Made by a program: the position numbers and the translations under genes | DNA from: CAZSNT01 sp964607765 | Lineage (GTDB): Bacteria > Verrucomicrobiota > Lentisphaeria > Oligosphaerales > JABHEG01 | DNA length: 22,886 bases | NCBI GenBank assembly: GCA_964607765.1 | Contig: CAZSNT010000161.1 | Span: forward strand, 1-22,886 | Direction: 5' to 3' | In this document: positions 16,695 to 22,886 of the stretch, one piece after another | Layout: each line of letters opens with the position of its first letter | How positions within the stretch are numbered: position 1 is the first letter of the stretch | The notes under the pieces: model-generated | What the model was told of the DNA's origin: nothing | Databases searched by the model: none | The model's input: only the letters and a program-made list of their open reading frames with translations

Positions 16695-16953
16695 CGACAA
16701 TGAACTGCCGCTCCGCATCGTGCCGCCCGCTCGTGCCCTCTTCCTCTCCGAGGAACGCAACGTCCGGGAAGGCAGCGTGCAGGTTCCGCCTCAGGAATTG
16801 CTCGACCTCACGGTCGACGCGTGTCACCAGATCCACCGAGCTCTTCCGATCGATGTCATCACCGGAAAGGCAACGAAAATGGCGCTGGGCAATGCTCCCC
16901 GCCTGCCTCACAACATCTTGCAGCGTCGTCAGCATACAGCCGGCCCCCGTCAC
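16609..16953 (-). pseudogene. Truncated inositol monophosphatase family gene (N-terminal fragment)
   Basis: The frame carries only the first ~80 residues of an IMPase/SuhB-type phosphatase: from the ATG at 16935, MLTTLQDVVRQAGSIAQ, KSSVDLVTRVDREVEQFL (31-48), and FPDVAFLGEEEG (56-67) with the metal-binding Glu pair. After ERQFIVV (75-81) the expected DPIDGT block and the later WDxAAG block are missing; resemblance stops at about 16696, two bases from the truC stop, and the frame then runs into truC antisense sequence to a stop at 16609. A GTG at 16953 overlaps the TGA of the upstream gene (GTGA). Full enzymes are about 260 residues, so this cannot be catalytic. A recombination or deletion joint at truC is the simplest cause. 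Confidence 0.78.
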
Positions 16954-18668
16954 TCCACCTCAGTCGTGCCGACCTCGGACAGCGGAACCAACTCATCGTC
17001 CAACTGGACCCGGATGAGCGCGTCCATGCCCCCTCGCCTGCGGCCGTATCGGACCAGATGGCGCAGAGCAGCTGGGCGCCACGAGAATGCAGAGCCCCAC
17101 CTCGCCCCGCTTACGCCAATGCCGTTGAGCTGGTACCGATCCAGCCATCTCAGGTTCGTTTTCAGACGCCGGAACGCCACGGGCTGAGACGCAGTCTGCT
17201 CATTGAACTCGTAGCGACTGCGGAACCCCTTCACGGATCGGTCGCCGACTTTCGCCCGCTCCAAGTCCACAACACTCGGTGCAAGCCGGAACTGCAGCAC
17301 GCGTGGATCCGCCGCAGTCGGCCGACCCGCAACCGGCCAGTACCCCTCGCAAGCCGCGTAGACGCGGTCCTGACCACGCAACCACTCAACACACTCCGGC
17401 GCACCGGCGAAAACGTTGGTTGTCCTCTCGACCGGCAGCAGATCCGCAGACAACGACGACAGACGGACCGAATCCCCGCCCCGCCGTTCGCCGTACAGCG
17501 TCACGCTCAGGAATGCGACGTACGGACGCACGCCGACCAACGTCCGCAACACGAACTCCACGCTCTTCACGTTCGCCAGCCCGGGAAGCTCCTCAGGCGG
17601 CACGGGGCGAGGGGCTGGCTTGGGCAGCCTGGGGCGGCCGAACAGCAACACATCACGTCCGGATGCCGCCCGCGACGTCTCCAACAGCACACGTCTGTGG
17701 TCGCCTGAGACCAACGACAGCGCCGCATCAGAGGCAGGAATTAACCGATCGAACAGATGCCGGAAGGATATCAGGTTGCCACGCCACACGTGTTCAGTGC
17801 CGCCTGAACGGCCGTGCGCAGTCGTCGACCACTGTCCAGACTCGGGCAGGGCAATGGTCGGGGGGATCACGGGTACGCTCAGACCGGGACAGTCGAACTG
17901 CAGAACCGCGTCCTGGGGTTCCTCAGGCAACGCCCGCACGGTCAGTGTAGTCTGCGTCGCGGGTACCACCAGGTAGTTCAGCGTGAACGGACTGACAGTG
18001 TCTGCACCGTCATCCCACTCCGGTACCACGAACAGCGATCCGTCTCCCAGCACATTCGCCAAATCCGGCCTGAACCACGCCCGGGCGCAGTCAAGCACGG
18101 CCAACCGACGGTTGCGCGACGCAGCTTCGTAGGCCTGCCCGGCATCGAACCACAAACGACCGACATAGTCCTGCAGTGAGCGCCCCCCCATCCTGTCTTT
18201 CACTGCTTCGTGGCAGGCATCGTCCATCCAGACAGACACGTTGACATCCCACCGTGCCCGAGCCAGCCCCGCCGGGCCGGCAGCGCGCCAGGCTGAGGGC
18301 GGCGCAAACTCGATCGCGTACTTCCCCAACCCGTCCCGGCGCCGTGCATACCCCACCGTGCCCGCAAACGTGTACGTCATGCGGTACACAACGCCGCCCG
18401 GCACCACTCGCGGGTTGTCCTGGTGATACGTCGCCAACGTGCCGCGACGACGGGCCGAACCTGCGCTCCAACCGCTGGCCATACACTTGCTGCGGGTGGA
18501 CTTCTCATACCGGGGCGTCACCTGCTCGGCCAGGTGTTTCATGAGCCGGAACGTACCCGTCGCCTCCTTGTCGGCGGCGCTCGGCGCGCCGAGCACGACA
18601 GACACAACGCGGGTCAAGGCGAGAACGGCAAGTAACACGCGGCGCCCCGGTGCAGGCAGCCGAGCCAT
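16950..18668 (-). CDS. Secreted protein of unknown function, 572 aa
   Basis: I do not recognise this protein. From the ATG at 18668 it begins with an Arg-containing n-region and a hydrophobic core (VLLAVLALTRVVSVVLGA, 11-28), a plausible Sec signal peptide cleaved near GAPSA, so it should be exported. The mature part is Arg- and Pro-rich, with beta-style stretches (YRMTYTFAGTVGYARR, FTLNYLVVPATQTTLTV, KSVEFVLRTLVGVRPYVAFLS). Repeated short beta segments suggest an all-beta periplasmic or surface protein. A GTG at 18719 (17 residues earlier) is an alternative start; neither has a good ribosome-binding site. The TGA overlaps the start of the phosphatase fragment (GTGA), so they were once an operon. 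Confidence 0.75.
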   Translation of the reverse strand: MARLPAPGRRVLLAVLALTRVVSVVLGAPSAADKEATGTFRLMKHLAEQVTPRYEKSTRSKCMASGWSAGSARRRGTLATYHQDNPRVVPGGVVYRMTYTFAGTVGYARRRDGLGKYAIEFAPPSAWRAAGPAGLARARWDVNVSVWMDDACHEAVKDRMGGRSLQDYVGRLWFDAGQAYEAASRNRRLAVLDCARAWFRPDLANVLGDGSLFVVPEWDDGADTVSPFTLNYLVVPATQTTLTVRALPEEPQDAVLQFDCPGLSVPVIPPTIALPESGQWSTTAHGRSGGTEHVWRGNLISFRHLFDRLIPASDAALSLVSGDHRRVLLETSRAASGRDVLLFGRPRLPKPAPRPVPPEELPGLANVKSVEFVLRTLVGVRPYVAFLSVTLYGERRGGDSVRLSSLSADLLPVERTTNVFAGAPECVEWLRGQDRVYAACEGYWPVAGRPTAADPRVLQFRLAPSVVDLERAKVGDRSVKGFRSRYEFNEQTASQPVAFRRLKTNLRWLDRYQLNGIGVSGARWGSAFSWRPAALRHLVRYGRRRGGMDALIRVQLDDELVPLSEVGTTEVE

Positions 18669-18793
18669 GGTAGAACAACCGGTCACGACGGGGGCCTCAG
18701 GTTGTGGTTGCCCGATCACGGGAAACCGACTTCTCCGACTGAACGCCCGTGTGACATGCAGACCAGCGGCCGCATGTGCCGCAGGGCCGGGCG

Positions 18794-20404
18794 TCAGCCG
18801 AGAATCCGCAGAGCATTGAGCAGAACACCGGCCGCTACGGCGGAACCGATCACGCCGGCTACGTTCGGGCCCATTGCGTGCATCAGCAGGAAGTTGTGCG
18901 GGTCGTCTTCCAGGCCGACCTTGTTGACGACGCGGGCCGCCATCGGCACGGCCGATACGCCTGCCGCGCCGATCAGCGGGTTGATCTTGCCGCCCGAAAT
19001 GCGGTGCATCAGCTTGCCAAGCAGCACGCCGGAGATGGTGCCAATGATGAACGCAACCAAGCCCAGAAGCAGAATGCCGAGCGTCTGGAGGTTCAGGAAT
19101 TTGTCCGCAGACAGTTTCGAGCCAACCGTGAGTCCGAGGAAGATCGTCACGCTGTTGATCAACGCGTTCTGCGCCGTCTCACTGAGCCGGTCCACCACAT
19201 GACACTCACGCAGCAGGTTCCCGAACATGAGCATGCTGATCAACGGCGCAGCGTCAGGCAGAAGCAACGCGCAGAGCAGCGTGATGCTGATCGGGAAGCA
19301 GATCTTCTCCAGTGAGGACACGTAACGCAGCTGAGCCATCTTCACCCGGCGCTCTTCCGGTGTCGTGAAGAACCGCATCACCGGCGGCTGAATGATCGGC
19401 ACCAGGGCCATGTAGGAATAGGCCGCTACCGCAATGGCACCCAGCAGTCGTGGCGACAGTTGTCCCGCCAGGAAAATCGCCGTCGGACCGTCGGCCCCGC
19501 CAATGATGCCGATACTGGCGGCATCACGCAACGAGAAGTCGATCCCGGGAACCCAGGCGGAAAGCGCCAGCGCGCCGAGAAGCGCGAAGAAAATCCCCAT
19601 CTGAGCCGCAGCGCCCAACAGCGCAGTGACCGGATTCGCGATCAGCGGCCCGAAGTCGGTCATCGCACCAACGCCCATGAAGATGAGCAGAGGAAAGACT
19701 CCCGTCTCGATACCGACCTTGTAGATCATGCCCAGGATACCGTCCGGTCCGGCCAGATCGGCCAGCGGGATGTTGGTCATGATCGCGCCGAACCCGATCG
19801 GGACCAGGAGCAGCGGCTCGAACCCGCGCCCGATCGCCAGGTACAGCAGCCCCAGGCCGACGCCCATCATCACCAGCCGCCCGACGCCCAGAGGCCAATC
19901 GTTGACCGTCTGCACAATCAGTTCACACAACCCCGTGCTCTGCCACAGGTTCGTCAGCAGCTGCTTGATCTTCATCCGCTCGCCGGCCTCGCCCGTCATG
20001 GAATCGTGCGCAAACGCAACCTGCTCCAGAACGATCAGGGGCTCCTCGGTGCCCGGCTCAATCTGGTCGCCGAGCCTGATCAAAACACGCTTGACCCGGT
20101 AGGTCAGGCCTGCTTCCAGGTTTGCCGGACTGCGGGAAGGCGAGTTCTTCGCTTTAATCTTGAGCGTGCACATCAGCCGCCCCGGGTGCACAATCTGCCC
20201 CGGCTCCACACTCACAGCGTAGACCTTGGCAGGATCATCCCATACGTACCGGACCTGTATGGTCTGCGGCGTCGCGGGGTCGGACACGAGCTTGAATACG
20301 GGATCGTTCTGTACGGGCAGCGGCTGCGCAGTCGCGTGCATGGCTACGAAGGGGAAAACCAGCAGCAAGCCGTTCAACAGCGCCGAAGTGGACAAGTGTC
20401 TCAT
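18794..20404 (-). CDS. oadB: Sodium-translocating decarboxylase beta subunit with an extra N-terminal domain
   Basis: The 536-residue inner-membrane protein is the Na+-pumping, carboxybiotin-decarboxylating subunit of an oxaloacetate decarboxylase-type pump. The typical part (about 145-536) has IGGADGPTAIFLAGQL (301-316) with Asp305 at the Na+ site, FGNLLRECHVVDRLS (394-408), and many spans. The family is usually 375-435 residues. Here a signal peptide (1-27, ending AMHATAQP) and about 110 extracytoplasmic residues come first. In that extension VEPGQIVHPG (66-75) and RLGDQIEPG (110-118) look like the two halves of a lipoyl/biotinyl-type fold without the MKM tip. AAGGA lies 11 bases before the ATG; the frame stays open to 20473. 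It is the third gene of the oad cluster, 94 bases after oadA. Confidence 0.93.
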   Translation of the reverse strand: MRHLSTSALLNGLLLVFPFVAMHATAQPLPVQNDPVFKLVSDPATPQTIQVRYVWDDPAKVYAVSVEPGQIVHPGRLMCTLKIKAKNSPSRSPANLEAGLTYRVKRVLIRLGDQIEPGTEEPLIVLEQVAFAHDSMTGEAGERMKIKQLLTNLWQSTGLCELIVQTVNDWPLGVGRLVMMGVGLGLLYLAIGRGFEPLLLVPIGFGAIMTNIPLADLAGPDGILGMIYKVGIETGVFPLLIFMGVGAMTDFGPLIANPVTALLGAAAQMGIFFALLGALALSAWVPGIDFSLRDAASIGIIGGADGPTAIFLAGQLSPRLLGAIAVAAYSYMALVPIIQPPVMRFFTTPEERRVKMAQLRYVSSLEKICFPISITLLCALLLPDAAPLISMLMFGNLLRECHVVDRLSETAQNALINSVTIFLGLTVGSKLSADKFLNLQTLGILLLGLVAFIIGTISGVLLGKLMHRISGGKINPLIGAAGVSAVPMAARVVNKVGLEDDPHNFLLMHAMGPNVAGVIGSAVAAGVLLNALRILG

Positions 20405-20498
20405 GCGGTGCGTGATCCTTAGCCTCCGGCCCGGTCGCTGACAGTTCGTCGTCGCGCGCGCCGGGCCGTTCACGGTTGCGGAGTCAAACCAGAAACCG

Positions 20499-22343
20499 TC
20501 AGATGGCGATGAGGCCCTGACCGGTCTTCACGGTGTCGCCCACACTTACCAGAACCTGTTGCACGGTGCCGGCAGACGGGGACTTGACTTCCACCTCCAT
20601 CTTCATCGACTCCAACACGAGCAGCACATCGCCCGCGTTGACGCTGTCGCCAACCTGCTTCTCCAGACGCAGCACGGTGCCGGGAAGCGGCGCCTCGACG
20701 GCGGTCCCGCCCGACCCGGCCGCAGCAGCGGCAGGTGCAGGCGCGGGTGCCGCGGCAGGTGCAGGTGCAGGCGCGGCAGCGGCAGGAGTAACCTGCCTGA
20801 CGGCCGGAGCTTCGCCCGCGGCAGCAGCTTCGACAGCCACTTGGTACTGCTGGCCGTTGACCGTCACGACGTAAACGCCGGCGTCGGCAGCCGGAGCTGT
20901 GGGAGGCGTGGTGGTGGGCTCCGGCGCGGCCGGCACGTCCGCCTTGTAGCGGATGCCGGAAGGCGCTTCGCCCTGCAGGTATGCCAACCCCTTCTCCTCG
21001 CAGCAGGCAGCGATGAAGATGTTCTCTTCAGTCTCCGGCAAGCCGGCTTCCTGAAGTTTCTTGCGCGCCGGCTCAATACCCAGCTCGGTATTGGCGTCGT
21101 TGATGTCAACCGGGTTCTCCTCGGTCGGCTCCAGGCCCAACTGCTCGGAAGCGATCTTGACGATCTCCGGGTCCGGGGGCGCAGGCGTGCGGCCGAAGTA
21201 GCCCAGAACCATCTTGCCGTAACCGTCCGTGATGCGCGTCCAGGCGCCCTGCGTCACATTCGCAAAAGCCTGCTGGAAGTAGAACTGCGACACGGGCGTC
21301 ACCGATGTGCCGAACCCGCCGCGCTCAACCACTTCGCGCATGGCCTTGATGACCTCCGGATAGAGGTGCAGACAGTTATTGTCGCGCATCATCTGCGTGT
21401 TGGCGGTCAACGCGCCGCCGGGCATGGGCGAGAGCGTGATCAGCGGATTCGTCTCTTTCGCCTCAGGCGGCATGAAGTACTTGTCCATGGCTTCCATGAA
21501 CCGTTCTTCCGCCTCGAGGTACTTCTCGTAGTCGATGTCCAGGCTGTACTCGGTGCCCTTCAGCTGATGCCACATCGTCAGAATGTCCGGGGCACCCGTG
21601 CCGCCGCTCACAGGCTGCATGGCCAGGTCGATGATGTCCGCACCCGCTTCGATGGCAGCCACATGCGTGGTCACGCCGATCCCCGCCGTGCAGTGCGTGT
21701 GCATCTCGATCTCAATGCCTTCGGGGAGCAGTTCTTTGGTGGCCTTGATCGTGTCGTAGACGATGGCCGGGGGCGCAGTGCCCGAGGCGTCTTTGAAGCA
21801 GAGACTGTGGAACGAGATCTCGGCGGCCAGGATCTCTTTGACCTTGTCAACATAGAACTGCGCACTGTGCGGGTACACGTCCTTGAACCCCGGAGGCAGC
21901 CCCATCAGTGTCACCACGATCTGGTGTTTCAGCCCGTTCTCACTGATGCACTTGCCGGAATACTCCAGGTTACGGATATCGTTCAGTGCGTCGAAGTTGC
22001 GGATGGTGCTGATGCCGTGCTTCTTGAACAGCTTTGCGTGCAGATTGATAATGTCGCGCGGCTGCGAGGCCAAACCCACCACGTTGGCGCCACGCGCCAG
22101 TGTCTGCAGATTCACGTCCGGCCCAACCACGCGCCGACACGAGTCCATCATCTCGAAAGCGTCTTGCTGGCAGTAAAAGTAAAGGCTCTGGAAACGTGCC
22201 CCGCCGCCGACCTCGAAGTGATTGGTGCCGGCCTGCACAGCCGCATCCAAAGCAGGAAGGAAATCCTCCGTTCGCACTCGGGCGCCGAGAACGGATTGGA
22301 AACCGTCTCGGAAGGAGACATCCATGAATTTGATTTTCTTCAT
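20499..22343 (-). CDS. oadA: Oxaloacetate decarboxylase-type alpha subunit with biotinyl domain
   Basis: The 614-residue cytosolic subunit transfers the carboxyl group from oxaloacetate (or a related acid) to biotin. The N-terminal carboxyltransferase barrel shows MDVSFRDGFQS (7-17, metal Asp8), CFKDASG (182-188, carbamylated Lys184) and HTHCTAG (215-221, metal His215 and His217). A conserved carboxylase domain follows to about 470. A Pro/Ala linker (about 505-545) leads to a complete biotinyl domain with ESMKME (578-583, biotin on Lys581). Length and order match OadA. RDGFQS replaces the more usual RDAHQS, so substrate (oxaloacetate, methylmalonyl-CoA or other) is best left open. oadB follows and oadG precedes on the same strand. 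Confidence 0.95.
   Translation of the reverse strand: MKKIKFMDVSFRDGFQSVLGARVRTEDFLPALDAAVQAGTNHFEVGGGARFQSLYFYCQQDAFEMMDSCRRVVGPDVNLQTLARGANVVGLASQPRDIINLHAKLFKKHGISTIRNFDALNDIRNLEYSGKCISENGLKHQIVVTLMGLPPGFKDVYPHSAQFYVDKVKEILAAEISFHSLCFKDASGTAPPAIVYDTIKATKELLPEGIEIEMHTHCTAGIGVTTHVAAIEAGADIIDLAMQPVSGGTGAPDILTMWHQLKGTEYSLDIDYEKYLEAEERFMEAMDKYFMPPEAKETNPLITLSPMPGGALTANTQMMRDNNCLHLYPEVIKAMREVVERGGFGTSVTPVSQFYFQQAFANVTQGAWTRITDGYGKMVLGYFGRTPAPPDPEIVKIASEQLGLEPTEENPVDINDANTELGIEPARKKLQEAGLPETEENIFIAACCEEKGLAYLQGEAPSGIRYKADVPAAPEPTTTPPTAPAADAGVYVVTVNGQQYQVAVEAAAAGEAPAVRQVTPAAAAPAPAPAAAPAPAPAAAAAGSGGTAVEAPLPGTVLRLEKQVGDSVNAGDVLLVLESMKMEVEVKSPSAGTVQQVLVSVGDTVKTGQGLIAI
20730..20790. repeat. Low-complexity Ala/Pro linker repeat inside oadA
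   Basis: Reiterated ggcaggtgcag and gcgcgg(c/g) units code for the flexible Ala/Pro hinge between the core and biotinyl domain of OadA. In-frame length change by slippage is possible here without loss of function. Confidence 0.6.
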
Positions 22344-22408
22344 AAATTCAGTTCCGCTTTGAGTTGTTGTTTAGTTTCTCTGGCGTGCACCCGGTGTGAC
22401 CGCCCTGG

Positions 22409-22666
22409 TTATTGCCCACGCTCGGCGCGGTACCGCTGGACCGCTGCCGAGATAACGGCCATCAGAACGCTCTGATCAAGCTGCTGTTCGGCCGGGGCCG
22501 GTGAGACCGGCATCGCCGTTGACACCTGTCGCTGCTGCGGCTGCTCGGATGAACGCGGCAACAGCGAACTGGACAGCGAGATCCAGAACGACATGACAAT
22601 CAGGAATGAGAAAACTGTGCCCATGCCCACAACCATGAGCAGTAGACCGTCAGCCAAAAGCGCCAT
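22409..22666 (-). CDS. oadG: Oxaloacetate decarboxylase-type gamma subunit
   Basis: The 85-residue protein should hold the alpha and beta subunits together at the membrane. It has one N-terminal span (about 4-28: LLADGLLLMVVGMGTVFSFL and on), a Ser/Pro/Gln-rich linker (33-60), and a short C-terminal helix ending VLMAVISAAVQRYRAERGQ, as in OadG proteins. GAGG lies 7 bases before the ATG at 22666; the frame is open to 22786, but that extension lacks family features. It is the first gene of the oad unit, 65 bases ahead of oadA. Identity rests mainly on fold and position, as the family is poorly conserved in sequence. Confidence 0.85.
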   Translation of the reverse strand: MALLADGLLLMVVGMGTVFSFLIVMSFWISLSSSLLPRSSEQPQQRQVSTAMPVSPAPAEQQLDQSVLMAVISAAVQRYRAERGQ

Positions 22667-22684
22667 GATTCGACCTCGTACAGT

Positions 22685-22702
22685 GCCTGCTCGGAAGCAG
22701 GC
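22685..22702. promoter_or_regulatory. Short hairpin in the oadG leader, next to the ribosome-binding site
   Basis: gcctgct (22685-22691) pairs perfectly with agcaggc (22696-22702) around a 4-base loop. It lies about 5 bases upstream of the oadG GAGG ribosome-binding site on the minus strand, so it could shape translation. No known riboswitch is recognised. Confidence 0.25.
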
Positions 22703-22767
22703 GCTCACCGGACTCGACCTCGTCACCGATCCAGAGAAACCCGAGCCCCGGAAAAATGGGAAACCGG

Positions 22768-22796
22768 AATATACATCACCATCCATTCGATACCAA
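22768..22796 (-). promoter_or_regulatory. Candidate sigma70-type promoter for oadGAB
   Basis: On the minus strand TTGGTA (22791-22796, 4/6) is followed by a 17-base spacer and TATATT (22768-22773, 5/6). It would give a leader of about 95 bases before the oadG ATG. The same TATATT box is seen before the coiled-coil protein gene. By eye only. Confidence 0.4.
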
Positions 22797-22833
22797 CACG
22801 CCTATCACTTTGACAACAGTGCTTCAGAATTCC

Positions 22834-22869
22834 GTGCCCGTGCCCGTGCCCGTGCCCCTGCCCGTACCC
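22834..22869. repeat. Hexanucleotide tandem repeat upstream of oadG
   Basis: Four perfect copies of gtgccc (22834-22857) are followed by two single-base variants, ctgccc and gtaccc (to 22869). It lies about 40 bases upstream of the candidate oadGAB promoter in apparently non-coding DNA near the window edge; whether it lies in the end of another gene beyond the window is not visible. Confidence 0.7.
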
Positions 22870-22886
22870 GGCGTACCAAACCGCCT

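Noticed and set aside
20559..22475. A 638-codon plus-strand open frame opposite oadA
   Set aside because: It is antisense to an unmistakable OadA and has a His/Arg/Gly-rich composition without motifs.
22834..22869. A CRISPR-like reading of the hexamer repeats
   Set aside because: The units are six bases with no spacers, so this is a simple tandem repeat.

Overview
The window is about 22.9 kb of GC-rich, densely coding bacterial DNA. LpxA (lipid A synthesis) shows a Gram-negative-type envelope. The mix of a Na+-pumping decarboxylase, a substrate-binding protein fused to an ABC permease, a receiver/Ser-Thr-kinase hybrid and small lipoproteins suggests a PVC-group bacterium (Lentisphaerota, Kiritimatiellota or Verrucomicrobiota). 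That placement is inferred from gene style; no marker was compared. No rRNA, tRNA, CRISPR array or intact transposase was found.

Layout. 1-356: a palindrome-rich non-coding element with inverted ends, like a MITE. 357-1547 (-): class I aminotransferase, divergent from tyrS (1843-3123) and lpxA (3140-3934) on +. 5552-3941 (-): a membrane-anchored coiled-coil protein followed by two very small genes, a 32-aa membrane peptide and a 52-aa lipoprotein. 9..12.6 kb down to 5.7 kb (-): a probable operon of SBP-permease fusion, second permease with a very large repeat-bearing loop, aroE, and a prepilin peptidase whose start overlaps the aroE stop. 12808-16694 (+): receiver-kinase hybrid, aminoglycoside-phosphotransferase-like kinase, four-TM membrane protein, and truC. 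16609-16953 (-): an inositol monophosphatase remnant cut off exactly at the truC end, translationally coupled to an upstream secreted protein of unknown function (16950-18668, -). 18794-22666 (-): oadG-oadA-oadB, a sodium-translocating oxaloacetate decarboxylase-type pump, with a candidate promoter and a hexanucleotide repeat upstream.

How they work together. The oad cluster would couple decarboxylation of a carboxy-acid to Na+ export. The two ABC proteins would form one importer, probably for a carbohydrate; its ATPase is not in the window. aroE and the prepilin peptidase have unrelated roles (aromatic synthesis; type IV pilin/type II secretion processing) but share one transcription unit. 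The most unusual items are the ~73-residue repeats in the second permease, the SBP-permease fusion, the lipoyl-like N-terminal domain of OadB, the large insert in the prepilin peptidase, the short genes at 3941-4217, and the truncated phosphatase. I see no clear new defence or other novel multi-gene system; the ABC importer with its built-in extracytoplasmic domains is the best candidate for undescribed biology.
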